From: Watersipora subatra
Lineage: Eukaryota; Bryozoa; Gymnolaemata; Cheilostomatida; Watersiporidae
Assembly: GCF_963576615.1 (NCBI RefSeq)
Contig: NC_088714.1
Location: 42,936,072-43,000,071 of the forward strand
Direction of reading: 5' to 3'
DNA: 64,000 nt
Part shown: piece after piece, positions 36,401 through 48,400 of the stretch
Layout: every line of letters begins with the position of its first letter
Position numbering within the stretch: the first letter of the stretch is position 1
Notes under the pieces: generated by a model
Databases searched by the model: none
What the model was told of the DNA's origin: nothing
What the model saw: the letters and a program-made list of their open reading frames with translations, nothing else
Program-made: the position numbers and the translations under genes

Positions 36401-39400
36401 GCTCGGATAACTGTCTGCTTCAGTTGATTGAGCACATATAGGAGTCGGTAGTCGTTCTTAAAACTGAGCCTCATGGAGAATTCCTTGGATCTTCAACAAT
36501 GCGATCGAGGCTGATTGTTTGTTAGGAATTTTTCGGAGCTGCTCAGCAATCATCTTGCCAGCATAATCAAACTCGTCTAATTTTTTTTGCACCTTAATCA
36601 TGTTATCGGTTATAGACTGTAGTGCTTCATCTCTAACTTCGTCGGGCTCTGACCTCTTGCGCTTGAGCGACCGGGATGCCTGAACTGAAGTTTCAGGTTT
36701 AGGCGCACTTTCATCATTGAATTCCGCGAGGTTGGGTGACATGACAATTGATTCAGCTAACACCGATGAATCAGTTGGAGCTGACTTCTCCATGTCAGCC
36801 TGACTTGCTGAGTCTGCGGGTGCTGAAAAAAGATGACTAACATGAGTTATTTGTAGATTTGTCATACAATAGCGTGGATATTGGTAAATGTACCATGTAC
36901 AATTTATAAAATTCTGTAAATGAACTACGTACTGTCAGGGTTTGAAGCAATAGATGACCAAAAGTCAAAAGAAATAATAAATTGTGGGATCACCTAATAC
37001 CACAACTGCTGCAAAACATTGCAGCAAGCACTGTGATGCATCAATAAGCAGACATGAAATATATGGCAATTGCTATGCTGCTGGAAATATCAAGCATGGG
37101 AGTTGTCCAACTATCATAGCTGATGCAATGTGAATATATGGGACATCATTTCGATTGGGAGTTGTCTGACCATTATAATGAAAAGCTTAATGAATGAAAA
37201 ACAGCATAAAATTGTTACTAAATCACGATTATTATTGATCAACACCACTTAATATGAAAGAGACTAACTAGTTACAACAATTATTAATGGATATTCAGCG
37301 AAGCAAACAACTCTACAGAGTATCAGGCAAAAATGGAGGTATATCGCCAATATTACAGGAGCCAGCCACATTAATGACTTGTTGGAGCGAAGAAGCAGCT
37401 GGCGTGCACCAGATCAGCAACCAGCCATCAGTGAAAGAATCATTTACAACACTTTATTTAGTATATTTAGTTATAGCTTATAACATCATTATAGTCTAGA
37501 AAATGTTGTATTGTAGAGCAGTAGAAAAATATAGCATAATTATTCATTAACTCAGATATTGTATTTTATGAGAAAATATCGACGAAATGGTTGTACAAAG
37601 AATGGCATAATATTATAATAGTTTCTCTTGCTTCATATAAATTAGCTAGCTAATAGCGTCTTAGAACGAGGATTACTGTAAAATTAATTTTATAATGCTG
37701 CCATTGTTAGTTTTTGAGTTATGGCCAGTTTTGTACAATTTGTTACCGGACTTAGAATATTTTTCACTTCTCATTCGCTTGTCGTCATGGAATCCCAACC
37801 ACAGTAAGGAATTTTAGCTCACCGCAAGGAATCTGAAATATAAATTAAACAAAAGCTTACGCAAAGACCACAAGTAAAACACAACCAACCAATGACATTC
37901 GACAATGGCTCAAGGACAAGTATAAAAGAGGGGCAAAATCAAGGGAAGAGCAGGAGAAGCTGGCAGCGAGCCAGACGATAAAGGGGCGCCGCAAGGAAGA
38001 GCCAAGATAGGAGGATTAACATAAGCCCAAGATAGCCAAGGAGCCAGCAGCAACCAGCTCGCCGAGGATAGACTCAACAAACACGATTCACCCAAAAAGA
38101 GGTGGCAAGCCAGGAAGCCATAAAGCCCTGAGAGAAGAAAGTTAACTCAGCCGCCCCTGTTTACAGTAAGAGCTACTACTACACGCCTAACAGATACGTA
38201 CTCATTTAACCTAGTAAGGCCATAACAAATAGGGCTAAGCATATTGTTATTTTTGCTTGAGCTAGTAAGCCTTGACAGAATAATTGTTATTTTGACCTTT
38301 GGAGGAAAATAGAGTTTGCAGACACATAGAAACAAACCACTGGCGTGTTATTGTCAATTATAAGATAATTACCTGCAGAGAGTTGCCTACAAGAGATAGT
38401 AGGCCTCATAATCTCAATAATACTTGATACTTGGGCTCATTGATACAGCAACGCCTTACTGTCAAAACAAAATTGCAAGGATAACTATAGTAGTGCCCAT
38501 CTCCATTGATTGAGTTGGTATTTCAATTTTGCTTTATAGCAACGGTCTGATTTTCTGGGGCAGAAGTGCCACTTTGTCTGCGGTCAAAATTTGTCTTGGG
38601 AGAAATTGAACTCAAGGTCCAGAGGCTAACCATTACACATAGAACCATAAAACCATAGAACCATTGTAGTATTTCACTCAAAGGAAACTCACAAAAACGA
38701 TACATTTCATATTATTATTTAAATATCAAATTATCATCATTAGCTTACTTTTTATATTCATTATTATAATAAACTTCAAATAAATATAATAAATTAAAAA
38801 ATTATTAAATAACAAATTTCTCCCTTGACAAAGTGGAGCTTGAAACCCGAGATTGAATCGAACATTTTTATTTGAAAAAAATTTCTGTTTGGATTTAATT
38901 ATCTAGTTTCAGGATATATTACTTTGACGCTACATATCTTTAATTCTTTCTGAAACATTATTTTGATATTACTAACAAACAAAAATAGCTTTATTAATTA
39001 ATCAGTACCGCTTTAAATATTTGATCTGTATTTTGCATATTATATTAAGCTTATGCCATTATGAGCCGACTACGAGAGACAGCTAAATATCTAATAGGAG
39101 TACAGCCTCCAAGAAATAGAAGGAGCAGGAGTGAGGAGCCAGCAGAAGAAATGCAAAGGAAGCGTGAATCAGAAGCACAAGCAACTAAAGAAAATAGAGA
39201 GGGCAGCGAAATGACTACTGAAAACTTACAGCAAGAAGAAGAGCTTCTCCAGTTAGCTGACAGACAAGGTCAGTTGGAGACACACAATAGAGAGAGTGTG
39301 AGCGATGAGACGTTTGTTACTTTGGATGAGTATAGAGCTCAGCACGAAGACGCAGATCCCTTTGCTTCGACTTCAACAATACGGAGGGCACCTACTGCCA

Positions 39401-42400
39401 GACCACCTGCAATAGAAAACAGCGATGATGATGAGGAACGCAGAGAGCAAGCGATGTTAGCACAACCATCAAAGCGTAGAAGTGACGCTACAGCCATAAA
39501 CAAGGCAGCAGAGCTAGCAAGATACAATGACTGGTTAAATAGATTGACATGTGATATGCTCGGGGATGAAGATCGCGGAGCCAAACACCAGAGCTTCAAA
39601 ACACACACGAGAGTAAAGCAACTTGAGCGTCATGCTGACTTGTTCTCACCACCCTTGCATATAAGCACAGATGATGATGAAATACCAATTTCGAGACAAG
39701 GATTATCCCCAGCGTCCAGTTACAGAGAAATAGACCAAACGCCACAAGCAATGCAGAGACCTTTAGCAAAAAGCATTTTGGCAAGTTATAATGCTAAGGA
39801 TAAAGACAACCTACAAAATAACAGAAAAGAAAAGCACTCACAAACCAGCCCACCAACAACTCGCATACTATTTAGTGACGATGCAATCATAGTTAGTGAG
39901 GAGAGCTCAGACGAGGAGAGCTGCACATGCAAAAGCGTAGAACCCAGCAAGCAAAAGCACAATATCAAACAAAACCATTTTGAAATAGAGAGTAGCAGAG
40001 CAATTAATAATAAACATGACTTCACACAACAAGCAGCTGACACCCAGCAACCAATACAAAATTATAGAGAAGAAAGAGCGAATAAATATGAAGAACAGCT
40101 AGCTCACCACAAGAAAGGACGGCTTCTACAGAACATGGGAAACCCACAACACGAGAAAAAACTGAATGAGCAACGAGAATGGCGAAGGACACAAGAACTC
40201 ATGCCGGAAGAAGTGCGAGGCAAAAGGTCAGAGATGAGCAACCTAAACTTACATAGTGAGAATTATTACAAGAAAAACAACCCAAAACTAACATGGCCTT
40301 ATGGATTGGAGAGATATGAAGAGTGCAGAAATCAGTCACCATGCGCAGAAAGGAGACAACTTCCAAAAGATTGGCTAGAACTAGGACACCAAGAACAAGT
40401 AAAATTTGATGAAGAATGCTACCAGCCTCGACAAGCAATGTGTTATGATTATCAATGCGATGTAACACCAAGGAAAAGCATACTCAAACCAAAGCAGTAT
40501 CACATGGCCGAAGCAAACAATGAGTATGGTAGAGCATTAGATCAAGAGAGGAGACAACTCCTACAAGAGCCATACTCAACAAGATTTGAAAGACTTGAAC
40601 AAGAGCGGTTAGCATGGCTAGAAGAGCAAAGACAGCGGGAGTTGAATGAGGAAAGATTACGCTACAAACCACACCAGAAATTAAAGATGAGACAGGGAGT
40701 AAACTATCCGGAGTGTGAGATGAAACATAGCCAGCGAGGGATGCAATTGGGAAGAGAAGCTAGACCAGAGCAAGACACGTGTGAATCAACACCTTGGCTC
40801 AATGCATCAAGCCAGAAGCATTATAGAAAAAACAGTCAGCCATTACAGGAGCCATGGGTGCCTTACTACGAATCTGACAGCTCTGACCTAGATTATTGTC
40901 AAAATAAACGAACACAAGGACTGCCTACCAAACGAATACCTGCAAAACAAACAGTGGAACAATCAAATAAGCAAGCCACAAACATAATAAATGTAGCCAC
41001 AAAACTACCCGAAGTAGAGAAGTTTTCAAATGGACCCTCAGCAGAAACCACCTTCAGTGAATGGACAGACAACTATGAGCTTAATTGCCAAGCCCTGAGC
41101 ATTCCACGAGAAAATTGGGGAAAAATACTTCCACTGTATCTCACCGAAGGTGCTCTCATCACTTATCGTAATATAATAGCAAGGAACCCATACATCAAAG
41201 AAAATTACAGCCTGCTCACAGCTGAACTTGCTGAAGAATTTGCTGTAACAGATGGAATAGCAAACTCAGTGGACCTAAATAACAGAATAAAGCAGGAGTC
41301 TGAAAGCATTGGTAAATATTATGCCAGCATCACCACTATGGCTAAAAGACTCTTTCCCACCATGAATGCTGATGCACTAGACCAAATAATATTATCATCA
41401 TTTGTTCGAGGCCTGCCAGTGACTTTCAAGAGGGGCTTGCTAAACAATCCTAGCATCAGCACAGCAGATGGCGCTTTCAAGGCAGCACAGAGGATGGAAA
41501 AGACCAATGCTATCCTACTTAATGAATCAGCACATGCAAATGTTAGCGTAGTAAGTCGTGACATACGACAGGAAGAGCAACTGGAAGCAATTAAACGAAG
41601 CCTGAAAAACCTGGAGCTAAGAGAAGCTGAAAGAGTAGCCGAGAATAGAAGCAGAAGGAATGACAATAACAACTGGTTCGAACGAGATAGGAATTATGGT
41701 GGCAGTGCGGCAACTAACACAAACTGGAGAGACAGAAGATGGAACAGGCCAATGGGCAGACAATTCCATGGCAGCTATAGAAATAATCAAGCAGGATACT
41801 CTTCAGGTCGAAGATTTAATAATAATTGGAGAAACCACAGAAATGCCAACTTCTCTAGAGCACCTCAGAGACAATCATGGAGAGAGAGCCAGATGCTAAG
41901 AGCTCGGGAGCACAACCGCCAGCATGAGGGACAAGAGTTCACAATGGATGGGCGACCCATTTGCCGAAATTGCAATAACATCGGACATCAACACTATTTT
42001 TGCAGAAAAACAGTTAATTCTATGCCAGCGGGACAGCCAACTCAACAACACCGCATGGTACGCTTTGAAGACACCAGAAACCAATCTAGGACCGCCAACA
42101 ATGTCACTAGCCACAGAGCTCAAGATATTAACAGGACAAGAACGGTGAACATCGTAGATCAAGACACGCCTACATCAACAGCTCAAGCAGAAGTAAATTC
42201 CAAAGAAACAACAGCTGAAGAGCAGACAAATCCACACCCAGATACAGAACAACAGTTGGATATAGATAGAAATGCTGCTCAGGACAACTGTGAACCTGTA
42301 GATGAGCCTGAGATAGATGAGCAACTACAAGAATTCCTAGATTGGGTTGTAGAAAATGAAGTTCACAGGCTAGACACGGAACACAATACTACACAAACTG

Positions 42401-45400
42401 CAAGTGATGAAGAATGGTATAACCTATTAACATGGGTGAATGAATGCAACACATACGAAGAAAACTGGGATCAATTATATGAAGCAGAACTGACACAGCT
42501 AGAGATGGACATAGAAGATATACTTAATGCAGAAAGTACAGCGACCGAGAGCCAGATAATAGAGGATGAACAACAAAATATTGCAGAACAAGTTTACGAT
42601 GACAGAGAAGTAAGGTGGACAACAGATGACACAATAACGCAAATCAACATCATACAGAAAAAGTCAAAACGATCTAAAGCAAAAGACAAGAATCACAAGA
42701 GGCAAGAGCAAAGATCAGAACACCAACCTGGATATCCTAACGGCTACATAAGGAAACCACCATTACATCCATACGGTGTTCTCAATGACTTGGATACTCG
42801 CATGGCGCAATTGTGGATCAGAGAGAGTTCTAATAGCCAACATACAAGTAGAGAAGATGATGACGATACAAATACACACCTTTGTGATCTTGTAACCACG
42901 AAATGTAAGACAACTTATCCAAGAGCCCACCAAGATACAAACCTAAAAAGGAAAAATTCTACACAAAGAATTGAAGAACCAAAGCAAAAGAAGAGGAAGA
43001 GAAATGCAGTCAATAAGATGACTAAAGCCCAGCTGCAACATGACGCCATTGCAGAGAAATCATTACAGACATCTGACAATCACACAGTCCCTGATGAGCA
43101 AACCACAGGCATACCAGACTATCCACAGGGACTCTCATGCCCACCCTTGAGAAGTAGAAAGGAGACATATGAAACCTCAAAAGAACCAATAGCACACAGC
43201 AAAGTAAACAAGCATTATCCATCAACTATTGCTACCACAGAAGCAAAAGAACTACAGCAACTAACGGAACAAACTAAAACACCTACATGCGAAGCACCAG
43301 GAAGTGCTAAAGGGAGGACTTTTGAGGTACAAACATTACCACGGAATAACAATGTTCAACTCAGCCCAAGCCCAATGACAGGAAGACTGACAACCATTTT
43401 GAAAGAAGCAGGAGGCCCAATTGCTCTGGCAACCATAATTATTCTGATTAGCAGCCTAATTGGAAAAGCGAAAGCATACCCAGACCACCCCATGCTATGC
43501 CACACAGCAAATGACCCACGATCACACCCACATCTAATACTGGACCTACCTGACGAAATAACATGCTCCAAACCAAAGGAATCCACAGATGATGTAACAC
43601 CCTTGAATCTACAAATATACAAGACAACAACCTTAATCCTGGCAAACAAAGCATACATGTGCACAAAAAGAGTAACAACTATACAAACACTGTTATACTT
43701 CTTCAATGATGAAAGGCTGACAAAAAGCGAAACTACTTACAACCCTGTATCACCTGAACTATGCTGGAACATGGTACAAACCCAACAGATGGAAGGACAG
43801 AAATTATATGAGAAACATGGTGTAATATCAACACATTATTCTACTACCCCTGAATACCAATGGTGTTGCACATGGCGGACAAAGACCGTGGTCAACTATG
43901 ATATCACCCCAGGAAATGTTTATTTTCACAGAGACACCAAAGTGCTACAGTCAACACTAGCTAGAGTTTCTAAATGTGGTTTTGAAGACATGGCTTGCAC
44001 AGTAGAAGACAGTGGAGTTGTGGTTTGGAAAGGAAACATAACTGATGAATGTATACTCAAGGAATCAATAATTATCAAAGGATCGAAGAGTGGAGAACAT
44101 TGGGTATCTAATGACCAGAACATGGTGCTAACTTTCACTGACAGCAAATGGCAAAGCTACCAGGTATGCGCGCACAGCAATCCAGATTTATGGCTCATTA
44201 AATCAGACCAAGGCATATATGTCAAGAATACTACAGCCATTCATGGAGTTAAATCAGCTCACCACAAAAGTAAGACAAGACAAGACCTAAAGGTGCCATA
44301 TGTAACGAGTTTGGTGATGGGCGAAATAGAAGCGATAGCCACCTCACTATCGAACAGGATTAACAACGAAACGAGAAAGTTATTCTGGCAAAGTGTGAAT
44401 GCGCTTTGCAACCATGAGAAAATTGCCCTTATGCTAATTTCCAAACTAATGCTAGGGGAGCCGACGGCAACAGTAAGACAGCTAATTGGAGACGATTACA
44501 TAACAGCCAAAGCATTGACTTTGAATAACCTAGCAGTATATGGATGCCACAAGCTTAATGACTCACAATATTCTATCGGAATCTTAGAAAATAGCACCAG
44601 TACGGAGAGATGCAGCCCATGGCTGCCAGTAATTGTTACTTACGATGCATTTAAACAGACACAAATGTACATGGACCCTCTCACCAACATTCTTCACAAA
44701 TATCACCCTATGAAACAATGCAGAACAAATGAGGTGATCTACTACACCCTTAACCAAACATTACACACTTTTGAATGGAACGAAAAGAAGATAGAGAGAG
44801 TTAATGATACTAATAATGATACAATGGAGAATCTACTTCACCACAAAGTGACTTATAACGACAGCAAACTATTGATATACCGAGAAAGAGTTGGACTATT
44901 TACCCTCGAAGATATGCAACCAGATAGTTCCATTCTAGGAGGATTCATAGAAGCTATCCAAAGAGAAAGACAACAAGCAAAGGAAATAGGAATATGGCCA
45001 GTTGGACCAGGAACCACAGGAAACAGTTCGTTACCTTTTCATATTGGTAAGCTTCGCTTATTTGACTGGATTCAAGGCGGATTTATGAAATTCATGACAT
45101 TCTGGAATATAGTTTGCAACTTAACAGTGACCTTTATAATCATCAGAGTAATTATTTCGATTGGATCAATAATGACGCAGAAGAATTTTTCACAGACAGG
45201 CCCAGCAATCAGACACTATTTTAATGGAAACGACAGTCAGAGGAATGCCATCAACACACTGACGCCACGCATTTTTATCCAAGATTTGACAGAGTCAAAT
45301 TGCCCGTATGATGTGCCGCTAATTGAGGGAAAACTGAATGATAAACCTATAACAATCTTTTTGGACACAGGCAGTACTATGCACATTATTAGTAAGGAAA

Positions 45401-48400
45401 TGGCATCGGAGCTAGGACTCAGTGTTCGTAAAAGTGATGCTACAGCAACGGTTTTTGGTGGAACACGAGTAATATTTGAAGGAGAAAGTGATGTAACACT
45501 GACTATCGGAAGCAAAACTATTAACATCACAGTTACCATAACCAAGACATCAAGTAATAATCTGCTGCTAGGATTTTCAGCTTTTTGGCAAATGGGAGTA
45601 ACAAGCTTTGATATCAAGAACGGAAATATGAATATAGATGGAGAAGATATAGAACTAATCGCTCGATTATCCAACACAAAAATTGCTGGAATGATAGATG
45701 AAGGAGCAACATCAACTGATAAAGCCGATACTGAATTACCACAAGACATCACACAGCACAATACGCTATTACAAACTATGGAGGAGTATGGAGACGAGGA
45801 TGAGCTATATATACCAAAACCTTATCAACACGAAGTTACTGATGAGCAACTAATGAGTTCCTTAAATATCCCATGGACAGAATACAGCAAAGAAGAGCAG
45901 TTAGACATCAAGTCACTGATAATTGAAAACAAAGATGTTTTTCTCACCGGCGGACTGAAAGCTCTAAAAGCAACGTCACTATATTCACCAGTACTAGATA
46001 CCGGTGATGGCAAACCAATCTTCATGAGGCCATATCCTATTAATCCACTACTACAAGAGAAAGCTGACCAGCTAATACAAGAATTACTGGAAGCCGGAGT
46101 AATAGAGCACTCTCATTCTAACTGGCAATCGCCATCTTTATTTGTACCAAAGAAGAATGGAAAGGAAGTCAGACTGGTTGTTGACTACAGAGCACTAAAT
46201 AAAATGTGCAAGAAAGCACCGAGTGACTTACCTCTAATTGGAGAGATCAATTATCATATGGCTGGGAATGCTTTGTTCTCATCCCTAGATGCAGCATCAG
46301 GATTCTACGCGCTGCCATTACAAGATGAAGAAACCATGAATAAAACAGCATTTGCAGTATATGGGAACCATTCACAGTACCGCTTTAAGAGGATGCCAAT
46401 GGGACTTTCCATTTCACCAGGAGCTTTCCTACAAATAGCAAATATTGTGAAAGCACAACTACCACCAAAGAACTACCAGTGCTACATAGATGACTGGATT
46501 GTGGCAAGCCCAGACAACCTGCATGACCACATAAAACTGCTACAAACTTTATTCGACAGATTTAGAATGGCAGGACTCATGTTGAAACCACAAAAATGTA
46601 ATCTATTTCAAAAACAAGTTGAGTTCCTAGGATTTGTCTTGGCAAAAGAAGGATTGACACCAGATGACAGAAATGTTGAGAAGATCAAAAAACTAGCGCC
46701 TCCCACAACAAAAAAATTGCTTCGCGGATTTTTAGGTCTATGCAGTTTCCTAAGACGATGCATTTATAATTTTGCATCCATCTCTAAACCTCTCACAGAA
46801 TTACTAAAAGCCGAAGCTAAATTTGAATGGAAATCAGAACAAGCCAAAAGCTTTGAAGCACTCAAGAAGGCCATAACATCGCATCCGTGTATAGCGCATC
46901 CTAGATTTGATCGCCCCATTCTAATCTACAGTGATGCATCAAAAGGCGCTATTGCTGGAATGTGTGCGCAGAGAGACGATGACAAAGCACTACACCCGAT
47001 TGGATACTTTTCCAGAAAACTCTCCAGAACAGAGGCTAATTATCCAATTTATGAACTCGAAGCACTGGCCACAGTTGCATCCCTAGAGCATTGGATGTCC
47101 CTTACTAAACATATGGAGGTGCACTGCTACACTGACAACATGGCATGTAAGACTGTGTTAGACGCATGCACTAAACAACCGACAGCCAGAAGAGCGAAAT
47201 TAGCAGCTAGATTTGGCCAGTTTGATAATGTGACAATCCATTACATCGAAGGCGAAAGGAACCGAGCAGCCGACTTCTTATCCCGCATGGACCAACCAGG
47301 GGAACAAAAATTGAATGAGCACGCATCTCCAAATACTACAGCACAAATTATGAAGGAAACTGCTGATCAGCACAATGGGTTAATATCAAGAAAATGCAAT
47401 CTACAGGTAAGCATTATAGATAATGAAGAAACAAGAGAGGATGATATATCAGAAGAACAACCAAAAAAAGAAGAGCAGAAGTTTGAGTTCCTAGCACAGT
47501 TAATTGACAATGAGATGATAGTTGACAAATTCCGAGAAGGAATAATGGCCGACGACTTCTACGGCGTCATATTAAGATATCTGGAGAGAGGCCAGATGGA
47601 TTTTGACCTGACGGTACGATTACGAAATCTGTTTAAAGATGCGGCAAATAAATACAGGACCCGCGAACGACTTTTGTGGTATGTTTCTAGAGAAGATGAG
47701 AGATTACGTTTGGTTGTACCTACAAACTTACGAAAGCTAATTTTACAAACAATGCATTCAAACCTTGGAAGTTGCCACCGTGGAGTAATTGCCACGATAG
47801 CTGCTGTAGCCCGGCATTTCTTTTGGAGAACATTGACTGAAGATGTCAGGAGCTATATAGCCGACTGTCAGATCTGTGGCATGGTGAAGAGAGCGCCTCA
47901 CCATATCAAACCACATATGAAGCACTTGCCAGTAACTGAGCCTTTCGCGAGGTGGAGTATTGACTGTTTACAAGATCTGAAAATCACACCAAACGGAAAT
48001 AAGCACATACTTGTATGCATAGAAGCTGTGACAAGAACTATGGTAGCAGAACCAATTAAAGATCTGACTGCAAAGACTATAGCCTACACCTTGTTCAGTC
48101 GGTTATTTTGCGTATACGGATTTCCGCGAGAAATCAGAAGTGATAACGCTACATCTTTCCGGAACAATATTATGACAGAGCTAGAAAAGCTAGTAGATCT
48201 AGAACACAGTTTCACATTAGCTTATGCATCCCAATCAAATGGAATAGTAGAACGTGCTATACAAACACTTCAGCGAACTCTTCAGTGTTATTCTACCGAA
48301 GCACAGAGTACATGGGATTTCTATGTACCAGCAGCAGTGTTAGCTCATAATACTACCATATGCCGATCTAATTCAAGTTTTGAAGACACACCATTCTTTC

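Larger units (their letters stand above)
36933..38830 (+). repeat. 5' LTR
   Basis: 1,898 bp, TG..CA ends with imperfect inverted tips (TGTCAGGG / CCCTTGACA). A TATA box TATAAAAG is at 37921-37928, so U3 is about 1 kb. AATAAA signals at 38768, 38779 and 38788 sit close to the end. All segments I compared with the 3' LTR at offset 14,034 were the same. Small open frames in the LTR are not supported as genes. Confidence 0.97.

Noticed and set aside
37287..38705. Small frames inside the LTR, repeated at 51321-52739
   Set aside because: They are simply duplicated with the LTR, have no recognisable domain, and several are antisense fragments.
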